Source: Planctomycetaceae bacterium (GTDB lineage: Bacteria; Planctomycetota; Planctomycetia; Pirellulales; Pirellulaceae). From it: a stretch of 64,000 nt of DNA. A program made the translations under genes and the position numbers. Shown here one piece after another: positions 19,113 through 26,899 of this stretch; position 1 is the stretch's first letter, and each line of letters opens with the position of its first letter. The notes beneath the pieces are model-generated. The model made no database searches and was not told the DNA's origin. It was given only the letters and a program-made list of their open reading frames with translations. Location: positions 95,160 to 159,159 of the forward strand of contig JAHEBQ010000005.1 in NCBI GenBank assembly GCA_024642205.1, in the 5' to 3' direction.

Positions 19113-20300
19113 TCAGAATTCTGCTTCAGCATTCGTCTTCAGTCTGGGTTGCAGCAACATTCGCGCCAACAAGGCAGCGCGCTCAGGCATTTTGTCGACA
19201 AACACGAACTCCGTTAAGGCATGGGCTCCATCGCCAACCGCCCCCATTCCATCGATCGTTGGCGTATGGAGACTGGTAAAATTCCCGTCGGATCCACCAC
19301 CTGCAGTTCCTTCTTCGATGGGAATCTTCAATTCTTCTGCCGCCTGTTTGGCCAGCCGCCAAAGTTGCTGGTTGCCCGGCGTTTTTTCCATCGGCGGCCG
19401 TCCCACCCGACCACTGATTTGAAGTTGCGTGCCCGGGACAGCCGATTGAAGTCCAAATATTGCCTGTTCGATATAGCACGCATCACTGTGCGTAACGACG
19501 CGCACGTCAGCGACAGCGCTGGCTTGCGAAGCGACGACGTTGGGTCGCGATCCACCATCAATCTTTCCAACATTGACCGTGATTCCCTTGCCCGGATCAT
19601 TCAATGCGAACAGAGACTGCACAACGTGGGACAACTCCAGAATTGCGCTGATTCCCTCTTCCGGGGCCAAACCGGCATGTGACGCCCGGCCAATCACTCG
19701 CACCTCAAACCTCCCCACACCTTTGCGCGCCGTTTTCAATTTTCCCGAGGGTCCCAATGCCGGTTCCATCACAAATGCTCGGTCCGCTATTCTTGCCAAT
19801 CGGAGAATATTGGGAATCGATTCCATGCTCCCGATTTCCTCATCGGAATTGATAAAGAAAACGGGTGTCACCGAAGGTGTTTCGCCAACCGCCCGGAGCG
19901 CCTCTATCGCAAAGATCGCCTGGACCAGCCCAGCTTTCATGTCATAAACGCCGGGACCATGCAATTTCCCGTCGTTGATTCGAACCGGCATTTCGTCCAA
20001 CGTTCCGATTGGCCAAACCGTGTCACAGTGGCCAATCAGCAACTGTATCGGCTGCCCGGTAACTCGATCGTTGGGAAAGGCCAGTAGTTGGCCGCCAGAG
20101 TTTGAGCCGGAGATTCGCCGAACCTGATAGCCCCGATCAATCAGTGCATCGCAAATCATCGCCTGAACAGGAGCTTGTGCTGCAAAGTCATACGATGGTG
20201 ACTCCGCTTTAACCATCTCAGTGAGAAACCCGACCATTTCATCCTGCCGGCTGCGCAGGAATTCCAAAATCCGGATTGCATTGTTGGCAGTAATGTTCAT
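19113..20300 (-). CDS. M20 family metallopeptidase / amidohydrolase
   Basis: A zinc-dependent hydrolase of the carboxypeptidase G2 / ArgE / DapE superfamily, 395 residues. The metal ligands are all present: GHCDTV (His, Asp), the bridging Asp in GVYDMKAG, SDEEIGS (catalytic Glu and ligand Glu), the later MEPALG Glu, and the His of GDGAHA. The GRASHAGLAPEEGISAI segment opens the dimerisation domain and is typical of glutamate-carboxypeptidase-like members. There is no signal peptide. Its ATG overlaps the upstream flavin-reductase stop by ATGA, implying translational coupling. The exact substrate (peptide, N-acyl amino acid or folate-like) cannot be told. The nearby AST genes make an N-acyl-glutamate substrate an interesting possibility. 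Confidence 0.9.
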   Translation of the reverse strand: MNITANNAIRILEFLRSRQDEMVGFLTEMVKAESPSYDFAAQAPVQAMICDALIDRGYQVRRISGSNSGGQLLAFPNDRVTGQPIQLLIGHCDTVWPIGTLDEMPVRINDGKLHGPGVYDMKAGLVQAIFAIEALRAVGETPSVTPVFFINSDEEIGSMESIPNILRLARIADRAFVMEPALGPSGKLKTARKGVGRFEVRVIGRASHAGLAPEEGISAILELSHVVQSLFALNDPGKGITVNVGKIDGGSRPNVVASQASAVADVRVVTHSDACYIEQAIFGLQSAVPGTQLQISGRVGRPPMEKTPGNQQLWRLAKQAAEELKIPIEEGTAGGGSDGNFTSLHTPTIDGMGAVGDGAHALTEFVFVDKMPERAALLARMLLQPRLKTNAEAEF

Positions 20301-20917
20301 TCCTGTCCGTCCCGACGAAATCCCTCGGGAAAGGGAAACGAAAAGGTCTGATTGATCGACGCATATCGACCCGGTGGCAAGTAGGCCATCAGGGGTGACT
20401 TGTGAAGAATTTCATGGTCATCCCTGTCATTCATTCGCAATGCCGAGTTACAGACTTGTGCGGCAATCACTCGTCCCGCAATCAGGCTGTTGTCCCCAAA
20501 CCCGTCAACGATACGGTCCAATTGACATTCGAGAAACAAATACGAATCACTCAGGAAAATCCCGTCGATTTTGGTGGCGGAAAAGGTAGGCAACAACTGC
20601 AAACTGGGCTTGGAAGTGTCGTCGCATCGGGGCCCCGCCGAAAGACTGGCCAGCAAAACCTGGTCTGGATTGGGAAAGCTTACGGTAAAAGCCTCTTCTC
20701 GCTTGATGTTTTGATAGGTTCCATGGCTGGGAGTACAAACAAAACCAAAGTAGTTCTGCCAGGACAGGGGCGTCGCCATGTGTTTGGGAGCCAAATCGAA
20801 ATCACCTGATAATTCACGTGATCCGACTACAACGAGCGGGGCAACGGTAAAAAACCGATCCCAAATGGGATGGTCCATTTCAAGCGCCACACGTCTTGTA
20901 GTTTCATCGTTTGACAT
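20297..20917 (-). CDS. Flavin reductase-like FMN-binding protein
   Basis: A 206-residue protein with the split-barrel flavin reductase fold. Early residues include WDRFFTVAPLVVVGSRE and DLAPKHMATPLSWQNYFGFVCTP, in which the family usually binds FMN, and then REEAFTVSFPNPDQVLLAS. ATG at 20917 is preferred: GGAG lies about 10 bp upstream and family likeness starts there, whereas the longer frame to 20995 is unlike. Its stop overlaps the M20 start by 4 bp. Substrate and partner are unknown. It may supply reduced flavin to a monooxygenase, but none is seen in the window. Confidence 0.85.
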   Translation of the reverse strand: MSNDETTRRVALEMDHPIWDRFFTVAPLVVVGSRELSGDFDLAPKHMATPLSWQNYFGFVCTPSHGTYQNIKREEAFTVSFPNPDQVLLASLSAGPRCDDTSKPSLQLLPTFSATKIDGIFLSDSYLFLECQLDRIVDGFGDNSLIAGRVIAAQVCNSALRMNDRDDHEILHKSPLMAYLPPGRYASINQTFSFPFPEGFRRDGQE

Positions 20918-21286
20918 TGGTTTTCGCTCCGCTTTGGTTGCGCGATCTGATCCGACTTGCTTAACGGTTCGCGAACTCCGTTCATTTGCACCCATTACTC
21001 ATGATAGGGTTTTTTGAGCCGCGCGTCAGACCCGTTGGAATTGGCCCAGAATCGTCAGGGATATCCGCCCTCCTCGACGTCGCTGGCTCCGGTTCCACCG
21101 GGTTAATGGGCAACTTCCACTTCATGGACGATTGTCGGCCGACGACCCCTCACAGGATTTCGGTCTCCAGCATCCGAGGATGATGTACCTTTTTGAAACT
21201 CATGCCAACGCCTAAGATAACGGCATCGTTCATCTGACCAGCCTATTGCCATTTGAATCCTCTGGATTGAATTATCGAAAGACATT
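20918..21286. other. Divergent intergenic region before the aminotransferase
   Basis: About 370 bp between the divergent flavin reductase and aminotransferase genes. It should hold promoters for both the M20 and AST-type operons. I see no coding frame of protein-like composition, no tRNA and no strong palindrome except a tiny CATCC-GA-GGATG hairpin at about 21173. No confident -10/-35 pair was found. Confidence 0.5.
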
Positions 21287-22681
21287 ATGACGACCAAGAC
21301 CTCACTTGCCGCCGAGCAGCTCAAAAACGACCCGAGGCTGGCCGAAGCCAAAAAGTTGATCCTCGACGCCGTTGCCGAGCATCAGCGACCGCTTGTCTCG
21401 GTTCGCCCTCCCAGCCCCGAGTTGGTGGCCGACTACCAGCAAATGCTCAGTGATTTCGGTGCGATTCGAGGGGGCAATATCTTCTTTCCGTACCTGGGAA
21501 GCGGAATTGGAAACGGTCCATTCGTCGAATTGGCAGATGGTAGTGTCAAACTGGATTTGATTACCGGGATCGGCGTTCATGGCTATGGACACAGTCATCC
21601 GATGCTGATCGAAGCCGGCATTAACGCTGCGATTGGTGATACCATCATGCAGGGCAACCTGCAGCAGAACACCAACAGTTGCGACATTTCCAAGCTTCTG
21701 ACTGACGTTGCCTGCGAGTCGGGTGCAGGACTGAAACACTGCTTCCTGAGTACCAGCGGTGCAATGGCAAATGAGAATTCCTTGAAAATGGCGTTCCAAA
21801 AAAACCATCCTGCCAACCGGGTCATTGCCTTCACGCATTGTTTCGCCGGCCGTACACTTGGCCTGGCTCAAGTCACCGACAAGGCCAAGTATCGCGTTGG
21901 ACTCCCGGACACGATCTCCGTCGATTACATTCCGTTCTTCAACGAGAACGATCCGGAGAAAAGCACCCAGTACGCCGTCAAGCGATTCAAACATCATGTC
22001 GAGCGTCATCCAGGCAAACACGCCGCGCTGTGGATGGAACTGATCCAGGGCGAAGGCGGGTACTACGAGGGCAATACTGAATTTTTCGAAGCCCTGATCG
22101 AAGTTGCCCGTGAAAACAAGATCGCCGTGATTGCCGATGAGGTCCAGACGTTTTGCCGAACGACGCGCCCGTTCGCATTTCAACACTTCGGACTCGACAA
22201 ACAGGTCGACCTGGTCACGATCGGAAAAATCTCCCAGGTCTGTGCGACGTTGTTTACCGACGACTATATTCCTCAACCGGGGTTGATCAGTCAAACGTTT
22301 ACGGGCAGCACCTGGGCGATCGTCGCGGCTCACAAGATCGTTTCCGGCTTGATCGCAAACGGCAACTTTGGTGCAGACGGCAAAAACGTCAGACTAAACC
22401 AGCATTTTGCTGCAGGCTTGAAAGCAGTTGGAGCCAAGTACCCGGGTTCGATTTCCGGCCCTTACGGTGTTGGTGGGATGATTGCATTTACGCCGTTCGA
22501 TGGCTCGGCTGCAATTGCCAGTGAAATGGTCAAGCGACTTTACGATGCAGGTCTCATGTCATTCATGGCTGGCGGCGACCCGAGCCGCGTCCGATTCCTG
22601 ATCCCGCTGGGCTGTGTCGATGAATCACATATTGATATGGCCTGCCAAATTCTCGAAAATGTAGTTTCCAAAATGGTCTGA
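21287..22681 (+). CDS. Class III PLP aminotransferase, probable succinylornithine transaminase role
   Basis: A 464-residue fold-type I PLP enzyme. Features are the cofactor-binding CFLSTSGAMANENSLKMAF, IADEVQTFCR with the PLP-binding Asp, the Schiff-base Lys K314 in VTIGKISQ, and TFTGSTWA for phosphate contact. It differs from typical ornithine or acetylornithine transaminases by a longer N-terminus with an RGGNIFFPYLGSGIGNG stretch. Its place directly before astA and astD suggests it is the AstC step, transaminating N-succinylornithine to the semialdehyde. This is inferred from context, as substrate residues were not checked. The Shine-Dalgarno is weak. Confidence 0.9.
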   Translation: MTTKTSLAAEQLKNDPRLAEAKKLILDAVAEHQRPLVSVRPPSPELVADYQQMLSDFGAIRGGNIFFPYLGSGIGNGPFVELADGSVKLDLITGIGVHGYGHSHPMLIEAGINAAIGDTIMQGNLQQNTNSCDISKLLTDVACESGAGLKHCFLSTSGAMANENSLKMAFQKNHPANRVIAFTHCFAGRTLGLAQVTDKAKYRVGLPDTISVDYIPFFNENDPEKSTQYAVKRFKHHVERHPGKHAALWMELIQGEGGYYEGNTEFFEALIEVARENKIAVIADEVQTFCRTTRPFAFQHFGLDKQVDLVTIGKISQVCATLFTDDYIPQPGLISQTFTGSTWAIVAAHKIVSGLIANGNFGADGKNVRLNQHFAAGLKAVGAKYPGSISGPYGVGGMIAFTPFDGSAAIASEMVKRLYDAGLMSFMAGGDPSRVRFLIPLGCVDESHIDMACQILENVVSKMV

Positions 22682-22689
22682 ATTCAGGA

Positions 22690-22723
22690 GGGGCCGGTAT
22701 TCGGAATCGGAATTTTCGGCCCC
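22690..22723. repeat. GC-rich hairpin between aminotransferase and astA
   Basis: GGGGCCG (22690-22696) pairs perfectly with CGGCCCC (22717-22723) around a 20-bp loop, 9 bp after the aminotransferase stop. There is no T-run after it, so it may stabilise the upstream mRNA or partly attenuate astA rather than terminate. Confidence 0.45.
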
Positions 22724-22796
22724 AGTCCACCTTCAGATTTGTCTCCTTCCTCGCTCCATTCTCCAATTCCCATATTTCGACCGCCGGCCTTCAAAC

Positions 22797-23819
22797 ATGT
22801 TAATCGTCCGCCGAGTTCATGAATCCGACCTCGATCCGCTGTTCGAGCTGATTCAAAAATCCGAATACGGCCTGACCACGCTGAAGATTTCCAAAGACGA
22901 ACTGGAATCGCGGATCGAGAAATCCGTGTTTGCATTCCGTCAAAAATCGGGCAAACCCAGTGGCCAACCGTATGTGTTCGTGATGGAAGATCTGAACAAC
23001 GGAAAAATTGTCGGGACTTGTTCCATCTATTCAAAAATCGGTGGCTATGAACCGATGTATTCGTACGAAATCAAGGAGTCGCACCACAACTCCGAGGAAC
23101 TTGGGGTTTACAAAACCATCCAGGTGTTACACCTTCGCGAATTGCACAACGGTCCGACGGAGATCGGAAGTCTGTTTCTTTCGCCGGATTACTGGGGCGG
23201 CGGCCACGGTCGCTTACTGAGTCTGGCTCGATTCCTGTTTATGGCAGAGTTCAAGTCGCGATTTGAAAAAGAGGTCGTCGCCGAAATGCGAGGCGTTGTT
23301 GATCAGGAAGGCAGATCACCGCTTTGGGCTGCGTTGGGTTCGCACTTTTTTCAAATTGATTTCCCCAAGGCCGAGACCCTCACCAGCCAGTCAAAGAAGT
23401 TCATTGCAGACTTGATGCCGAGGCACCCGATTTATATTCCGTTGCTCCCCGACGATGCGCAGGAGGTCATCGGCATGGTTCATCAAAACACCAGACCGGC
23501 ATTGACAGTGTTGGAGAAAGAAGGCTTCAAGTTTAGTCAACTCGTTGATATTTTTGATGGCGGCCCAACCTTGCACTGCAACCTGGAGGAAATTCGCGCC
23601 GTCGAAGAGAGTGTCGCGGGCACCGTCCAGTCGATTGAAAAAGAAGTCAAAGACGGTAAACAGCAACTGGTCTCCAATGCCAGCCTGGACTTCAAGGCTT
23701 GCCTTGGCGATACCCACTGGAATCAGGATCAAGTCACCATTGACCAGGTGACCGCACTCCGATTGGGGCTCAGACTGGGTGATCGTATCCGATGCGTCTC
23801 GATGCAACCCAAAAAATAA
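22797..23819 (+). CDS. astA: Arginine N-succinyltransferase
   Basis: First enzyme of the arginine succinyltransferase (AST) pathway: arginine plus succinyl-CoA gives N2-succinylarginine. The 340-residue protein has the AstA fold of two GNAT-like halves. It opens with MLIVRRVHESDLDPLFELI and has GTCSIYSKIGGYEP, then LHNGPTEIGSLFLSPDYWGGGHGRLLSLARFLF, the most diagnostic stretch, and FDGGPTLHC near the C-terminal half. Length matches the family (about 340). It follows the aminotransferase by 115 bp and precedes astD by 137 bp, all plus strand. No astB (succinylarginine dihydrolase) is present in the window. Confidence 0.93.
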   Translation: MLIVRRVHESDLDPLFELIQKSEYGLTTLKISKDELESRIEKSVFAFRQKSGKPSGQPYVFVMEDLNNGKIVGTCSIYSKIGGYEPMYSYEIKESHHNSEELGVYKTIQVLHLRELHNGPTEIGSLFLSPDYWGGGHGRLLSLARFLFMAEFKSRFEKEVVAEMRGVVDQEGRSPLWAALGSHFFQIDFPKAETLTSQSKKFIADLMPRHPIYIPLLPDDAQEVIGMVHQNTRPALTVLEKEGFKFSQLVDIFDGGPTLHCNLEEIRAVEESVAGTVQSIEKEVKDGKQQLVSNASLDFKACLGDTHWNQDQVTIDQVTALRLGLRLGDRIRCVSMQPKK

Positions 23820-23956
23820 CCGCCAATTCGCTCAGATGGGGGGCGGCCAACCAGCCATTCAAGTCCTGGAAACCTGGCAGTCTGCTCCCGTTGATCGCTG
23901 CGTGTTAGTCAATCATCTTCAGCTTACAACTTGCCCTGGTACAATGAGAAAAATGG

Positions 23957-25426
23957 ATGGCACAAAATAACCTACTCATCGGAGGCCGATGGATCGCCGG
24001 TGGAAGTGAAGGATTCACATCGACTTGCCCAGTGGACGAGTCCATCGTCTGGACGGGGGGCGCAGCGAATGACGAACAGGTCGACAAGGCCTTTGAAGCT
24101 GCCCGCAACGCCTTTGGGCCTTGGTGGGACAAAACGAGCCTGCAACGGATCGAAATCGCAGAGCGGTTTCGAGACAACGTCCAGGCATCCTCCGACGAAC
24201 TAGCTTGGTTAATTGCCCGCGAAACCGGCAAGCCTCTCTGGGAATCCAAAACCGAAGCCGGCGCGGTTGCCGCCAAGGTCGATCTGTCGATCGAGGCGTT
24301 TCGAACGCGTCGGGATACCTCGTCGTTTGAAATGAAAGGCTTCCACGCCGTTACGCGTTACAAACCGCATGGCGTTTGCGCCGTACTTGGGCCTTTTAAT
24401 TTCCCCGCTCACCTCGCCAATGGCCATATCGTGCCCGCATTGATCGCTGGCAACACGATTGTTTTCAAGCCGAGCGAATTGGCCCCGGCCGTTGGGGCCT
24501 GGATGGTGGAAAAGTGGGTCGAATCCGGTTTGCCGAATGGAGTTCTCAATCTCGTTCAGGGATCGCGTTCCGTCGGCGAATCGATCGCACGGAACCCGCA
24601 ACTGGACGGTCTGTTTTTTACCGGATCAAGTGGTGCTGGCCGCGCACTGCACCAAACCCTGGCTCCGTTTCCCCAGAAGATACTCGCACTGGAAATGGGG
24701 GGTAACAATCCACTGATCGTTCATCAGGCCGACGATCTCGAGGCGGCAGCCTATCTCACGGTACTTTCGGCCTATTTTACCGCGGGTCAACGCTGTACAT
24801 GCGCACGGCGGTTGATCTTGATTGACAACGGCGAATCACAGCGGTTTCTGGAGAAATTGGTAAACATGATCGCCAAACTTTCGTTTGGCTTTTACCATGA
24901 CGATCCGGAACCGTTTATGGGTACTGTTATCTCGGCGCAAATGGGGAGGCGAATGTTGGAGTCCCAGGCGAGCCTGATTGATGTCGGAGGCGAATCGATT
25001 GTCGAAATGAAATCACACCGAGGTTGCGAGGCACTTGTATCGCCTGGATTGATTGACATTACGGATGTCGCCAACCGCAGTGACGAGGAACTATTCGGCC
25101 CGCTACTTAACATCATTCGGGTCAAGGATTTTGAAGCCGCAATTGTCGAAGCAAACAACACGTCCTATGGACTTTCAGCTGGTCTGCTCAGTAGCAACGA
25201 AGCCTGTTACAGGCAGTTTTCTCACCAGATCCGGGCTGGTATCGTTAATTGGAATCGACAAACCACCGGCGCCAGCGGAAAACTCCCGTTCGGAGGGTGT
25301 GGCCTGAGCGGCAACCATCGCCCCAGCGGCTATTTCGCCGTAGACTACTGTTCGTTTCCCGTCGCTTCTCTGGAATCCAGTCAATTGGAGCTTCCTCAAA
25401 CACCGGAGACAGGAATCACATTTTAG
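23957..25426 (+). CDS. astD: N-succinylglutamate 5-semialdehyde dehydrogenase
   Basis: NAD-dependent aldehyde dehydrogenase of the AST pathway, oxidising succinylglutamate semialdehyde to succinylglutamate. The 489-residue protein has the ALDH cofactor region (LGPFNFPAHLANGHIVPAL, NTIVFKPSELAP), the FTGSSGAG motif, the general-base region LEMGGNNPLIV, and the active-site Cys C280 in GQRCTCARR. That last motif is the AstD-type form. NWNRQTTGASGKLPFGG near the end is also family-like. Length is typical. A terminator-like hairpin follows at 25474. Confidence 0.94.
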   Translation: MAQNNLLIGGRWIAGGSEGFTSTCPVDESIVWTGGAANDEQVDKAFEAARNAFGPWWDKTSLQRIEIAERFRDNVQASSDELAWLIARETGKPLWESKTEAGAVAAKVDLSIEAFRTRRDTSSFEMKGFHAVTRYKPHGVCAVLGPFNFPAHLANGHIVPALIAGNTIVFKPSELAPAVGAWMVEKWVESGLPNGVLNLVQGSRSVGESIARNPQLDGLFFTGSSGAGRALHQTLAPFPQKILALEMGGNNPLIVHQADDLEAAAYLTVLSAYFTAGQRCTCARRLILIDNGESQRFLEKLVNMIAKLSFGFYHDDPEPFMGTVISAQMGRRMLESQASLIDVGGESIVEMKSHRGCEALVSPGLIDITDVANRSDEELFGPLLNIIRVKDFEAAIVEANNTSYGLSAGLLSSNEACYRQFSHQIRAGIVNWNRQTTGASGKLPFGGCGLSGNHRPSGYFAVDYCSFPVASLESSQLELPQTPETGITF

Positions 25427-25473
25427 CCTATCGCAAATTGAGCCCGGATCATTGAAACCAGATCCGCACCCAA

Positions 25474-25512
25474 CATCCTGATGACACGTTTTTCAGATGA
25501 GGTTTTTTTTCC
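25474..25512 (+). terminator. Terminator after astD
   Basis: CATC(c)TGA (25474-25481) pairs with TCAGATG (25493-25499), giving 7 bp with one bulge. After AGG comes an uninterrupted run of eight T at 25503-25510. The stem is weak but the T-run is strong. It lies between astD and fhcB, so the two genes are probably not one transcript. Confidence 0.5.
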
Positions 25513-25562
25513 CGCCATGATCGGTGAATTGCACCCGCCGGCCAATTGAACTTGATCGACAA

Positions 25563-26810
25563 ATGAAGCCAATCAAAAACGCCGTCTGTCCCGGTTGCAC
25601 TCTGCTTTGTGATGACATTGAAATCACGGATTTGGGCCCGAATTCCGTGGCAGTCAACGCCTGCGAAATTGGACAGGCTTTCTTTCAGATCGCCGTCGAG
25701 TCAAAACACACACATTCCGTCGCCGGACAACCGGTTGACCTTGAGACAGCGATCCGAGCAGCGGCGAATATCCTCAAACGGTCAAAATCGCCATTGATCT
25801 GCGGACTCGATCAACTGACCACCGAAGCCCAGCAATCTGCCTGGAAACTTGCCGACCAGATAGGCGCGACGATCGATACGACTTTCTCCAACGCTGGACG
25901 CTCAAACATGTTTGCCCTTCAGCGAGTTGGCAAGGTCACGGCGACCATCGGAGAAATCGCCAACCGTTCCGATTTGCTGCTGTTCTGGTACGGTGACCCC
26001 GAAACGACTCACCCGCGGCTGTTGGAACGACTGAATAAATCTCCTGACCATCCGAATCGGCGGGTGATCGTGATCGATGAAACTGAAACCAGGACGGCCA
26101 AACTTGCCGATTACTTCGTCCAAGCTGATCGCGACTCGTGCCCAGCAATCCTGGCGACATTACGAGCTCGATTTGCTGAGACTCGAATGAACGAGTCCCT
26201 TGGTTTAGCGCCGGCGGGACTGGAACCAGAAGTGTTCGAAGATCTCGCGAGAATGATTGGCGAATCCAGATACGGAAGTATCTTTTATGGTCAAACAACG
26301 CCGGATTCCGCGTTTGATCTGGTAATGGATTCGCTCAGCCGCTTCATTCGCCAACTAAACAACGTGACGCGATTTGTCGGGATGGGTCTCCGAACCGATG
26401 CCAACGCCCAAAGTGCGGAAAACGTTTTGGCCTGGAGCAGCGGTTATCCGTTTGCCGTCAATCATCATCTCAACTATCCGCGATTCAACCAGCTTGAGTA
26501 TTCTGCCGAAACCATGCTCAATCGTCGTCAATGCGATGCGATTTTGTTTGCGACCGGTTCGGAGATGGAAGATTCGTTCCGCGACCTGTCCCGGGCAGCC
26601 CGGGAACACGTCCAGTCAATTCCAAAAATCGCCATCACCCCAAGGGCCGATTTTTCCAGCGATGTTGCGATACAAGTCGGATTGGCAGGCTTCGATGAAT
26701 CGGGAGAATTCTGCAGGATCGATGACATCTCATTACCGCTGATGAAAGCGCAAGCGTCAGCCGAGCCATCGGCTTCCGTGATTCTTGACCGTATCATCCA
26801 GGCCTGTTAA
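25563..26810 (+). CDS. fhcB: Formyltransferase/hydrolase complex subunit B (FhcB), FmdB/FwdB homologue
   Basis: Related to subunit B of formylmethanofuran dehydrogenase. In methylotrophs and planctomycetes the counterpart belongs to the Fhc complex, which converts formyl-tetrahydromethanopterin to formate in C1 transfer. The 415-residue product starts with NAVCPGCTLLCDDIEI, then NACEIGQAFF, SPLICGLDQLTTEAQQSAWKLAD and FSNAGRSNMFALQRVG. No cysteine is found in the region where the archaeal enzyme's Mo/W ligand lies, as expected for Fhc rather than a redox dehydrogenase. ATG at 25563 fits; GTG at 25524 adds 13 unlike residues. No fhcA, fhcC or fhcD lies in the window, so the subunit gene is isolated here. 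Confidence 0.85.
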   Translation: MKPIKNAVCPGCTLLCDDIEITDLGPNSVAVNACEIGQAFFQIAVESKHTHSVAGQPVDLETAIRAAANILKRSKSPLICGLDQLTTEAQQSAWKLADQIGATIDTTFSNAGRSNMFALQRVGKVTATIGEIANRSDLLLFWYGDPETTHPRLLERLNKSPDHPNRRVIVIDETETRTAKLADYFVQADRDSCPAILATLRARFAETRMNESLGLAPAGLEPEVFEDLARMIGESRYGSIFYGQTTPDSAFDLVMDSLSRFIRQLNNVTRFVGMGLRTDANAQSAENVLAWSSGYPFAVNHHLNYPRFNQLEYSAETMLNRRQCDAILFATGSEMEDSFRDLSRAAREHVQSIPKIAITPRADFSSDVAIQVGLAGFDESGEFCRIDDISLPLMKAQASAEPSASVILDRIIQAC

Positions 26811-26899
26811 AGGAAAACCTCGTTTGGATTCGAATGGACAATCCAGACCTACATCCATTACCCGATCAATATTCGCGAAGGCTGAATTCGTAACTCCCG

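Noticed and set aside
21302..22333. 343-codon minus-strand frame opposite the aminotransferase
   Set aside because: Fully antisense to a clear PLP enzyme; no motif.
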